NCBI GenBank assembly: GCA_026710865.1
Contig: JAPOQG010000049.1
Coordinates: forward strand, 1-52,580
Length of the DNA stretch: 52,580 nt
Direction: 5' to 3'
Source of the DNA: Acidimicrobiaceae bacterium
GTDB lineage: Bacteria > Actinomycetota > Acidimicrobiia > Acidimicrobiales > Aldehydirespiratoraceae
Positions 17,639-24,606 of this stretch are shown here, one piece after another; the first letter of the stretch is position 1, and each line of letters opens with the position of its first letter. Both the position numbers and the translations under genes were made by a program. The notes under the pieces were generated by a model. It searched no databases, had not been told where the DNA came from, and saw nothing but the letters and a program-made list of their open reading frames with translations.

Positions 17639-18510
17639 GCCTCCCGTACGACCCCGAGGCTGTGTGGATGAAGGCCAAGAACTTCATCAATCGCAGCTTT
17701 GACGCTCTCGATGACGATGACTTCCCGCGAGCAGCGCTCTGGGCAGCGAACTCCTTGGAACTGCTCGCAGGTTCGACCCTGTGCCAGATCAACCCGCTGC
17801 TCGTCGCAGATCCATCAGACGACGGACGAAGTCTGATGCTGGCCGCCGGCCTGCCCGGAGACACGACCAGGTATCGCAGCATTCCAGCGAAGGCGCTCTT
17901 TAGTAGGTGTGCGCGTGCGTTCAGACCCTTCAACCGCGAGGAAGCGATGGAAATCGCGGCGCAGCGAAATGCCGAACTGCACTCGGGCGCAACCCCGTAC
18001 AGCGAGATCAAGGACCGTCAATCATGGTGGGAACGGTTCTGGTCGAACGCTGAGACGCTGCTGGACCATCGGGGATGCTCTATAGAAGACTTCGTCGGAC
18101 CCGGCCGTAGCGCCGACGTACAAGCACACCTGCTACGAGGCAAGCAGAATGTGCGGCGTCGGGTCGACTCGCTCGTGGAAGCAGCAGACCAACGCCTGGC
18201 GCTAGGCATAGCGCCACCCAAGCGGCTGGGCATCATTCCTGAATTGGACAGCTACGTCGAATGTCCAGTCTGCGGAGATGCCGCGCTATTGGGCGGTGAC
18301 GACATTGAGCACAGTGAGCTTGTTGTCGATGGAGATCAAGACGGCATATGGGGTTACGAGCTTGTCCAAGTTGAGGCCGATTGCTTCCAGTGCGAGAACT
18401 GCGGGCTCATGCTCGAAGGGTGGGCTTACATCAGTGCGGCCGGTCTTCCCACGACCTTTGAAATTGAGCGCCCATACGAGCCCGACGACGACTACTACCT
18501 AAACGAGTAG
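17635..18510 (+). CDS. HEPN-like domain protein with C-terminal zinc ribbon
   Basis: A 291-residue protein I do not recognise by name. The first 150 residues are helical and contain QRNAELHSG (R111-N112-x3-H116), the R-x4-6-H signature with an Asn after the Arg that marks HEPN ribonucleases. The last 90 residues carry two CxxC knuckles (C210/C213 and C253/C256), a zinc ribbon likely to bind nucleic acid or protein. ATG 17635 is chosen over GTG 17623 because it overlaps the upstream stop (ATGA) and has AGGTGG eight bases before it. It is coupled to the 2OG-oxygenase-like gene. Acting as an RNA-cleaving effector is inference; many HEPN proteins are toxins or abortive-infection nucleases. Confidence 0.65.
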   Translation: MSLPYDPEAVWMKAKNFINRSFDALDDDDFPRAALWAANSLELLAGSTLCQINPLLVADPSDDGRSLMLAAGLPGDTTRYRSIPAKALFSRCARAFRPFNREEAMEIAAQRNAELHSGATPYSEIKDRQSWWERFWSNAETLLDHRGCSIEDFVGPGRSADVQAHLLRGKQNVRRRVDSLVEAADQRLALGIAPPKRLGIIPELDSYVECPVCGDAALLGGDDIEHSELVVDGDQDGIWGYELVQVEADCFQCENCGLMLEGWAYISAAGLPTTFEIERPYEPDDDYYLNE

Positions 18511-18695
18511 TTCCGCGACCTCGACCATCGCCCGTCAAAGGGAGCCTGCCCGCCGCGGCGTGGAGATGACGCCCTTTTTCGGTGGCAACTGGCGCAAGCT
18601 GAGACGACCACGAAGCATGATCGATCGGCGTTACGGGCGTGAGCGCGGTGAATTCGCTCGTGCTGCAGGAAATACAGATGAAACAGGATCCTTAC

Positions 18696-19943
18696 TCATA
18701 CGGCTGGCTGTTGATACCTAGGCACCTCATTCACGAGTTCCGGTGTGTAGGCAAGCAGTATCGCGCCAGTGAGCCACCAGCCTCGGTAGATCAGGCGACG
18801 CGCAGTGCTGGGATCAACTCGCTTGAGTGTTGTGGGGTAGTTCGCGAGTTCTGCCACTCCATCGTCGGGCTCAGAAGGGTTCCTGTCAACGAAGTCGGAC
18901 AGAGCTGCAACGTTGGACGCTGGCACATCTCGGGGATGTGGGCTCCGCAACGTGAAGAGGCATCCATCAAGACCATTGAGATTCTGCGACTTGAATTCGT
19001 CGAGGAGGCTGCGCGAGCGCAGTGAGGCCACTTGCTGATAGAGAACGCTGTTCGCGCGCCATACGTCTCCAACGAGTGGCACGCGGCCGGCACGCGGCGA
19101 AGGGTTGAAACTCCCCCCGGCATTGACGACGATGCAGAACAGGTCCCGCATTTCGTCACGCACCTTCAGCGCGTCCGCCCCAAGGTTGTCGTAGACGCCT
19201 CCGTCAACAAGCTCGGGCGCGCCGACCTCTGCCTGACACGGTAGTGAGAGATCATCCAGGATGGTGGTGTTAAACGGTCCGGGCACGGCGCATGACCATG
19301 CAACCGCGTCAGCAACACGGAGTCCTAACGTCTTCGTTGCCTTGCTTCCGGTGATGTAGTCACCGACCAGATCTTGCGTGAATCGGAACCTTGTCCCTGC
19401 CGTGAGATTCGCGGCACTGATCTCAAACCAGGTCCCAGTCGGGAGTTCATCGAGTCGAGTGTGGCCGAACAGAGTCGTGGAAAGTCGTTGTGCGAGGAGG
19501 TCCGTGCGCGATCTCCAAGGCCCGAGCACTTGCCATGAACGAACGATGAGATCATGCTGCAGCGAGCGGCGCGTAACGATGCGTAGGAGCGGGACGGTGA
19601 CCAGCTCATCGAATGCACCACGAGTGAACCCGTGTGCCCGCAGTTGGTCCCATCTGAGAGCTACTAGGCCGGCAGCGATTGAGCCGCCGGACACTGAAGT
19701 CAAGTGACGGACATCCCCGAGACGACCGATGTCGGCGAGAAGCCGAAGCGTTCCAAGACCCACAAGAGTGGCTCGTAGGCCGCCACCAGAGAGCGCCACT
19801 CCAAGCGGTCGCTGTCCGGGCGCCAGGCAATCAAGGGCGCTACGCGCTGGTGCTGGAGCCTCGCAAGGTTGACGCCGAATGGACGGAGCGAGATCCTGGC
19901 CCGTTGTTATTCTTCTTCGTGGGAGGATGTGCCGTCGGCTCAT
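18696..19943 (-). CDS. Patatin-like phospholipase (CapV-like effector)
   Basis: A 415-residue serine lipase of the patatin fold. It has oxyanion loop LSGGGLRA (Gly53-55), nucleophile motif SVSGGS (Ser85) and the catalytic Asp of LVDGG (Asp247). The start is ATG 19943, which overlaps the JAB gene's stop as ATGA; the longer in-frame opening at 20024 would overlap 85 bases. In type II CBASS such lipases are activated by cyclic nucleotides and destroy the membrane of infected cells. Here it is the last gene of the MBL / E2-E1 / JAB / patatin operon. The activator is unclear because no CD-NTase is present. It is convergent with the HEPN gene across a 185-base gap without notable features. Confidence 0.85.
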   Translation of the reverse strand: MSRRHILPRRRITTGQDLAPSIRRQPCEAPAPARSALDCLAPGQRPLGVALSGGGLRATLVGLGTLRLLADIGRLGDVRHLTSVSGGSIAAGLVALRWDQLRAHGFTRGAFDELVTVPLLRIVTRRSLQHDLIVRSWQVLGPWRSRTDLLAQRLSTTLFGHTRLDELPTGTWFEISAANLTAGTRFRFTQDLVGDYITGSKATKTLGLRVADAVAWSCAVPGPFNTTILDDLSLPCQAEVGAPELVDGGVYDNLGADALKVRDEMRDLFCIVVNAGGSFNPSPRAGRVPLVGDVWRANSVLYQQVASLRSRSLLDEFKSQNLNGLDGCLFTLRSPHPRDVPASNVAALSDFVDRNPSEPDDGVAELANYPTTLKRVDPSTARRLIYRGWWLTGAILLAYTPELVNEVPRYQQPAV

Positions 19944-20422
19944 CGGCCCGGCACTTCTCTGACGATGCGGACTGCGCACGAACGGCTGCGTAGTCGGGTG
20001 GTGACGAGGCCGTATGGGATCCACTCGTTCTCATGTCTTGCGACGACGATGCTCGCCATCGTCCGGCCGTACTGTCGGCCTAGCCGTGCTACTGAGCGCC
20101 GATCGGTCAGGCTGGGCGGACTGTTCGCCAAGTGGAGGTGCCAATCGCCGATGAATCCGACGGGCGAGCCAGCCGGAAAGTGGCGTCGGACTTCGTCCAA
20201 GCGAGACTGCGCTGCTTCGCGGCGGAACATGTACGAGGTGGGGGTCGCGTCTTGATCTGGTACCTCCGCCACTCCGACCACTTGAACATCCCCGCGCTCG
20301 CGGAAGCCCAGCAGGATCCCGCCCGTCTCGACCGACTTGGCGCTGTCCACGACCTGGAGCAGGTCATGCCATGCTCTATCGGTGATGTCGATGCGAGGAG
20401 AACGTCGTCGCGTCGCAGTCAC
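19940..20422 (-). CDS. JAB/MPN-type isopeptidase (Cap3-like)
   Basis: A 160-residue zinc metalloprotease of the JAMM family: Glu32 (VETGGILLGF), then GDWHLHLANSPPSLTD with ligands His95 and His97, the conserved Ser104 and ligand Asp107. Length matches stand-alone bacterial JAB proteins such as Cap3, which reverse Cap2-catalysed conjugation. The start is GTG 20422, sharing one base with the stop of the E2-E1 gene (TAGTG), and its own stop overlaps the patatin start. This tight coupling implies stoichiometric production. The substrate is presumably whatever the E2-E1 protein conjugates. Confidence 0.85.
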   Translation of the reverse strand: MTATRRRSPRIDITDRAWHDLLQVVDSAKSVETGGILLGFRERGDVQVVGVAEVPDQDATPTSYMFRREAAQSRLDEVRRHFPAGSPVGFIGDWHLHLANSPPSLTDRRSVARLGRQYGRTMASIVVARHENEWIPYGLVTTRLRSRSCAVRIVREVPGR

Positions 20423-21960
20423 TAGGTCACCGTTCCTACTGCTTGATAGGGGACGTCAGGCTGGGGAATGCGGACTTGGACGATGCTGTCGGGGAGAGCA
20501 AGATCTCCGGTCAGCAGATCAATGACGTGGCGACTCGCTAGTCCTGCCGCCTCCATGACGGCTGCCGCCGGAGTCGTAGATACTGGATCACCGCATCCGC
20601 TCTCACGAAGTTCAAGCTCGCCATCCGGGTGCGCTGGGATTGGGCTTGGAGCTTGCTGGTCATGGCGGGGCCATCGATCGCTTCGAATGACACCCCCGGA
20701 TCGATGCACCGCTACAGTCACGACCGACGAGGGAATGTTGTTAGCTCTCGCCACGTCGTGGAGATGCACTAGTAGCCCTCGCACGTTGTCATCTGCTGTC
20801 GCGTCAACGACGACATCCGACTGCTCGAGCAACTCGGCGGCAAGGGCCGGATCAAGTTTCTTCGTCGTTTGGCGTGCGCGACCAGCAGTCATGAGCTTCG
20901 AGTTCGTTATCACTTCTTGGACTGCTGTGGTCTTCGGACTTCCGATGTGGCCGTAACCAGCAAGGTGACGTATGCAGTTCCCCGGTCTGAGCACATCGTC
21001 GTCTACGAGATGAAGACTCCCGATACCAGCCCGAGCTAGGAGATCGGCCAGGAACGACCCCACGGCCCCGACTCCCACAATCGCAACCGTGCTTCTCCTG
21101 AGTGCGCGGACCGTTCGAGGGTTGCCTGCCCGCATTCGCCGAGTGTCGTCGTCGTCCGCCGCAGAAGATGCGGCGTGAAGTTGGATCTCTGAGTGTTGAA
21201 CAGCAAGAAACAAGACCAGCACTCCCTGATGGCCTTGACGCTGATAGCGAAGAGCAAGGAACTCATATGCCCCGGCGCGGATCCTCTTCTCCACCCCGGT
21301 CGCATGAGGACCTAGTAGGGCACGCACGCTCGACCAGCTGTGAACGGGCTTGTCGAGTTCACCAATGTCGCCGACCCATCCCCACCGGCGCCTACGTCTT
21401 GTGCCCCGACGGCCAAAACGCTTGTTGCTCGGGAGCGAGCCGACCCGATCAATGTGAAGCCAGTTCTCTCGGCGCACGGCCGCCGAGACGGGCCTATGGA
21501 GAAACTCGGTGATGTCGCTATAGGTCACGAACATGTCAACTTGAGGGAAGTAGCGCTCCACATCTAGATCCGGTGGGTCGGCCGGCCAGCCATCGGCGGC
21601 GTTCTGGAACCAGGCCTGAATCCGACTGAAGAGTTGGTCAACATCCTGCCAGGGTCGATCAGCCACGTTGCGGCGCCCGTAGAGGCAGAGACCCCAGTCT
21701 GGATCGTGATGCCAAGTGTGCGCGGAGAGCATCGAGACATCCGTGACCTTCGGCGGCTCAAATGGGAATGCATCGGGAATCCAAATCTCGAGGTCAACGG
21801 TGGTAGGCATCCCGCTGAGGCCAACGACCTCAAGCTGGCCCTCCCACTTGCCTTCACTCTGCATCGGCGAGAAGCCGCGGGTCTCAAGCTCGGCTACGAA
21901 GCTCTTCTGTGTCTCGGCAAGTGACTCTGCCCATAGCGGACAGTGCGTTGGGTCGATCAC
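20422..21960 (-). CDS. E2-E1 fusion, Cap2-like ubiquitin-transfer-type enzyme
   Basis: A 512-residue fusion. Residues about 15-145 form an E2-like domain with the proline turn FPFEPPKV and a candidate catalytic Cys92 (GLCLYGRRN). A linker and inactive-like region follow. About 285-480 is an E1/ThiF adenylation domain (AIVGVGAVGSFLADLLARAG, LVDDDVLRPGNCIRHLAG, VVVDATADD) with a candidate catalytic Cys456 in SGCGDP. The order E2 then E1 is that of Cap2 in type II CBASS, which attaches the CD-NTase C-terminus to targets. The start is GTG 21960, overlapping the MBL stop by four bases (GTGA). Its partner CD-NTase is absent, so the conjugated protein is unknown. Confidence 0.83.
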   Translation of the reverse strand: MIDPTHCPLWAESLAETQKSFVAELETRGFSPMQSEGKWEGQLEVVGLSGMPTTVDLEIWIPDAFPFEPPKVTDVSMLSAHTWHHDPDWGLCLYGRRNVADRPWQDVDQLFSRIQAWFQNAADGWPADPPDLDVERYFPQVDMFVTYSDITEFLHRPVSAAVRRENWLHIDRVGSLPSNKRFGRRGTRRRRRWGWVGDIGELDKPVHSWSSVRALLGPHATGVEKRIRAGAYEFLALRYQRQGHQGVLVLFLAVQHSEIQLHAASSAADDDDTRRMRAGNPRTVRALRRSTVAIVGVGAVGSFLADLLARAGIGSLHLVDDDVLRPGNCIRHLAGYGHIGSPKTTAVQEVITNSKLMTAGRARQTTKKLDPALAAELLEQSDVVVDATADDNVRGLLVHLHDVARANNIPSSVVTVAVHRSGGVIRSDRWPRHDQQAPSPIPAHPDGELELRESGCGDPVSTTPAAAVMEAAGLASRHVIDLLTGDLALPDSIVQVRIPQPDVPYQAVGTVT

Positions 21961-21990
21961 CGCCGCGCGTAGGGTCGATCACCGCCGCGC
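21947..21990. repeat. 22-bp tandem duplication at the MBL / E2-E1 gene junction
   Basis: 21,947-21,968 and 21,969-21,990 are identical except at the third base (T versus A). The repeat spans the last codons of the MBL gene and the GTG start of the E2-E1 gene, so each copy contains a GTGATCGACCC start-like sequence. The copies are offset by 22 bases, hence in different frames; only the second (lower-coordinate) GTG leads into the E2-E1 frame. Confidence 0.9.
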
Positions 21991-23153
21991 ACGTATTCCT
22001 CACCGGGATCAACCTTGGAGGCATTCCGGACGGTGCCGATGGATCGCCACCGTTCTGCCCGGTCTGCGCTTGACTCGCTGATGACACTCTTGCCATTCTC
22101 GTCCCAGCTGATGGTCAGGGGGTCGCTCTGGGAACCGTCGGCGTAGTCACTGGTGTAGTAGATGGCGTCATCGCCAACGATGCTCTTGTAAACATCCCGT
22201 GCGTCGTCATGGGGTGGGTCAGTGTCGTCGTCAGAAATGTCGTCGAACGATCGGGCGCTCACAACGACGACTGCACCATCGGCCGCGTAGCGCCGTAGAT
22301 CGTCCGCTGCGTCGGCATCGACCCAATCGTCTCCGTCCTTGCGCCGGACAGCGTTGCGGGAGCAATGATGCGGGGCTAGCAGTAGATCCCACCACAGGCG
22401 ACCGTCGTTCCCAGAGCGTTCGGTCTTGTCCACGAACGCCTCGATCTGCATGTACTCCAGATCACCCAGCAGCAAGAGTCGCTTGCCAGCCGCGTAACCG
22501 CTCATGAATTGTATCTGGACACCTAGCGACGACGAATTGCGGCTGCCGTCCTCGGTGTCGCTGCGGAACGGCGTATGGACGAAGACCTCAATTTCGTCGC
22601 TTCGATCTTCGGTGTTGATCGTAGCAAGGAGTTGTCCGGCACTCGTCAGTAGGGCCGAGGGAAAGTCCTTCCAGTCGTCGTCATCGAGGAGGTCAGCGTT
22701 GCCGATCACCTGCAGACGATCCCCAACGGCAGCGCGAGTGCCGGTAGCTGCAGCCTCGATCTCCTTCTCGCGGCGGCGGCACGCCTCGTCGTAGACCGCT
22801 TGACCAGCCTCGGTGAGGCCGTCCCCATCAACTTCGATGAAGCTGCGAAGCGTCACCCAGAGCTCCTCAACGACAACCTCTTCAATGAGCCGCTCGAAAC
22901 CCGAGCAGTGATCCTCGTCGTGATGGGTAATCGCCAGCACCGACAAGCGAGGTTCACCATCTGCTGCGAGGGGCAGAACCTCTACCAGCCGATCTACGAC
23001 AGGTACTCGTTCATCGTCCTCTTCATCAGCAGCAGCCCGATGATTGACATCGATTTGAAGGACCGTGGCATCGTCCACCACGATCGTAGTTGCGTCGCCA
23101 TTTCCGACTGGCCAAAAGACCACTCCCATTTGTGGCAGCTGCCATGAACTCAT
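21957..23153 (-). CDS. ComEC/Rec2-type metallo-beta-lactamase-fold hydrolase
   Basis: A 398-residue MBL-fold protein without membrane segments. Metal motifs: ITHHDEDHCSG (H77-x-D79-x-D81-H82, the HxDxDH form seen in ComEC-like MBLs), a later LLLLGDLEY (bridging Asp) and LLAPHHCSRNA (HHxS-type ligand). It is unusually acidic, with DDDD-rich stretches. The start is ATG 23153, with a very strong AGGAGGAG five bases upstream; it is first in the four-gene operon. Likely a nuclease or phosphodiesterase, by analogy to ComEC MBL domains. The C-terminus ends in VRGG followed by seven residues produced by a 22-bp duplication. Confidence 0.8.
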   Translation of the reverse strand: MSSWQLPQMGVVFWPVGNGDATTIVVDDATVLQIDVNHRAAADEEDDERVPVVDRLVEVLPLAADGEPRLSVLAITHHDEDHCSGFERLIEEVVVEELWVTLRSFIEVDGDGLTEAGQAVYDEACRRREKEIEAAATGTRAAVGDRLQVIGNADLLDDDDWKDFPSALLTSAGQLLATINTEDRSDEIEVFVHTPFRSDTEDGSRNSSSLGVQIQFMSGYAAGKRLLLLGDLEYMQIEAFVDKTERSGNDGRLWWDLLLAPHHCSRNAVRRKDGDDWVDADAADDLRRYAADGAVVVVSARSFDDISDDDTDPPHDDARDVYKSIVGDDAIYYTSDYADGSQSDPLTISWDENGKSVISESSADRAERWRSIGTVRNASKVDPGEEYVRGGDRPYARR

Positions 23154-23581
23154 GAGATCTCCTCCTCACTGGTCGTACGTCTTGTGAAACATCCCACCCC
23201 ACCCTCCAGTGTGGTGATGGGGTGTGACAAGCTTCTGCCCCGCTCGGCAAATGCCCCGTGTCGTCCCGTGCTCTACTTCTAGGACGCCCACTCCTCAGCA
23301 TGGATTCGATTGCCGAATCCCGAGATGGCTACCAGTTGACCGGCTTGCGCCACAGTCATGGCTTCCGTCTCGCCTGCAGCGTCCCTTAGAGGCAAATCAC
23401 AGGGATGTAGCCCGAGTGTACGTGGACAGGACTCCCAAGGCAACGCTGCCCGCCAACCAAGCTGTCGCCCTAGTCGAAGTAGGCTCTACGCGAACCCTCC
23501 ACACAGGCCAGCGGCTCTCGCACACGACCCTCCATTGGATCTATATTAGAATATCCATTAGAAGATCGGCTTGAGCGCGAC
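23154..23581. other. Promoter-bearing spacer between MBL operon and tRNA terminator
   Basis: About 430 bases without a credible gene; short frames here lack family sequence. It must contain the promoter of the MBL-led operon (minus strand). An A+T-rich patch at 23,540-23,565 includes TCCATTAGAAG (23,554), shared with the left island end, a candidate recombinase arm site. Confidence 0.5.
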
Positions 23582-23619
23582 AAAGCCCAGACCAGCGCAT
23601 GTGCTCTGACCTGGGCTTT
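23582..23619. terminator. tRNA-fMet downstream terminator hairpin
   Basis: Perfect 9-bp outer stem AAAGCCCAG (23,582-23,590) / CTGGGCTTT (23,611-23,619) with further pairing inside, three bases beyond the CCA end of the tRNA. A/T runs on both sides make it plausibly bidirectional. Its homologue at 4554-4589 lies beyond the left att site. Confidence 0.7.
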
Positions 23620-23622
23620 CTT

Positions 23623-23699
<77 letters not shown>

Positions 23700-23757
23700 G
23701 AGCGATTCTACCGGCCGTCGCTTGCGGCCCGCAACGCCTCGGAGCCTGTTGGTGGCG

Positions 23758-24528
23758 CTACTTCGGGGGTAGGCGGATCCCGGCGTCGACCCTGATGGTC
23801 TCGCCGTTGAGGTAGTCGTTGGTGAGGAGCTCCATCACCATCGAGGCCAGCTCGTCGGCGGTGCCCAGCCGTTTGGGGAACAGCACGCCCTCGGCCAGGC
23901 GGGCCTTGAACTGCTCGGCCTCCTCCCCTTTGCCGTAGATGGGCGTGTCGATCAGCCCCGGCGCGATGGTGTTGATCCTCACCCCGATGGGCACCAGGTC
24001 CCGGGCTATCGGCAGGGTCATGCCCACCACGCCGCCCTTGGAGGCCGAGTAGGCGTTCTGGCCGGTCTGGCCGTCGAAGGCTGCCACCGACGCCATGTTC
24101 ACGATCGCCCCCCGCTGGCCGTCGGCGTCCACCGGCTCGGTGCGGGCCATGGCCGCGGCCGCCAGGCGGATGCAGTTGAACGTTCCGATCAGGTTGGTGG
24201 CCACCACCCGCTCGAACCGCTCCAGCGGCATCGGCTGGCCGTGGCGGTCCACCGTGCGCACCGCGGAGGCGATCCCGGCCGAGTTGACCAGCACCCGCAG
24301 CGGCCCCAGCTCGCCGGCGGCGTCGACCGCCGCCTGCACCGGCTCCTCCTCGGCCACATGGCCCTCCACGAACAGGCCGCCGACCTCGCGGGCCGCCTCG
24401 GCGCCCTGGGTCGCCTGGAGGTCGATGATCACGCACTGCGCGCCCAGCCCCGCCAGCCGCCGAGCGCACGCCCGCCCGATACCCGACGCGCCGCCGGTGA
24501 CGATGGCCGCAGCCCCTGACAGTTCCAT
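23758..24528 (-). CDS. Short-chain dehydrogenase (3-hydroxyacyl-CoA dehydrogenase-like)
   Basis: A 256-residue classical SDR: TGGASGIG cofactor loop near the N-terminus, NSAGIA, NMASVAAFDGQTGQNAYSASK (Ser, Tyr-x3-Lys active site), and PGLIDTPIYG. The layout, with an acidic residue after strand 2 (VIIDLQ), favours NAD+. It resembles type-2 3-hydroxyacyl-CoA dehydrogenases (HSD17B10/FadB2-like) of fatty acid degradation; exact substrate uncertain. ATG 24528, seven bases after AAGGGG, is preferred to 24564. It is the first chromosomal gene right of the island and lies near an amino-acid permease on the same strand. Confidence 0.88.
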   Translation of the reverse strand: MELSGAAAIVTGGASGIGRACARRLAGLGAQCVIIDLQATQGAEAAREVGGLFVEGHVAEEEPVQAAVDAAGELGPLRVLVNSAGIASAVRTVDRHGQPMPLERFERVVATNLIGTFNCIRLAAAAMARTEPVDADGQRGAIVNMASVAAFDGQTGQNAYSASKGGVVGMTLPIARDLVPIGVRINTIAPGLIDTPIYGKGEEAEQFKARLAEGVLFPKRLGTADELASMVMELLTNDYLNGETIRVDAGIRLPPK

Positions 24529-24606
24529 GTCGATCCCCTTCGGTCGGAGCCCGCCAACCCGCACAACCTAGAGGTCGAACAGACGCCTCGCAGGACGCGG
24601 AGGCCC

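Noticed and set aside
17635..18510. Candidate CD-NTase for the neighbouring CBASS-like operon
   Set aside because: It lacks the nucleotidyltransferase G-S and Asp-x-Asp motifs, lies on the opposite strand and instead shows a HEPN motif and zinc ribbon.
23224..23574. Open frame of 116 codons between the MBL operon and the tRNA
   Set aside because: No ribosome site, no family sequence, and it runs against the promoter region of the MBL operon.
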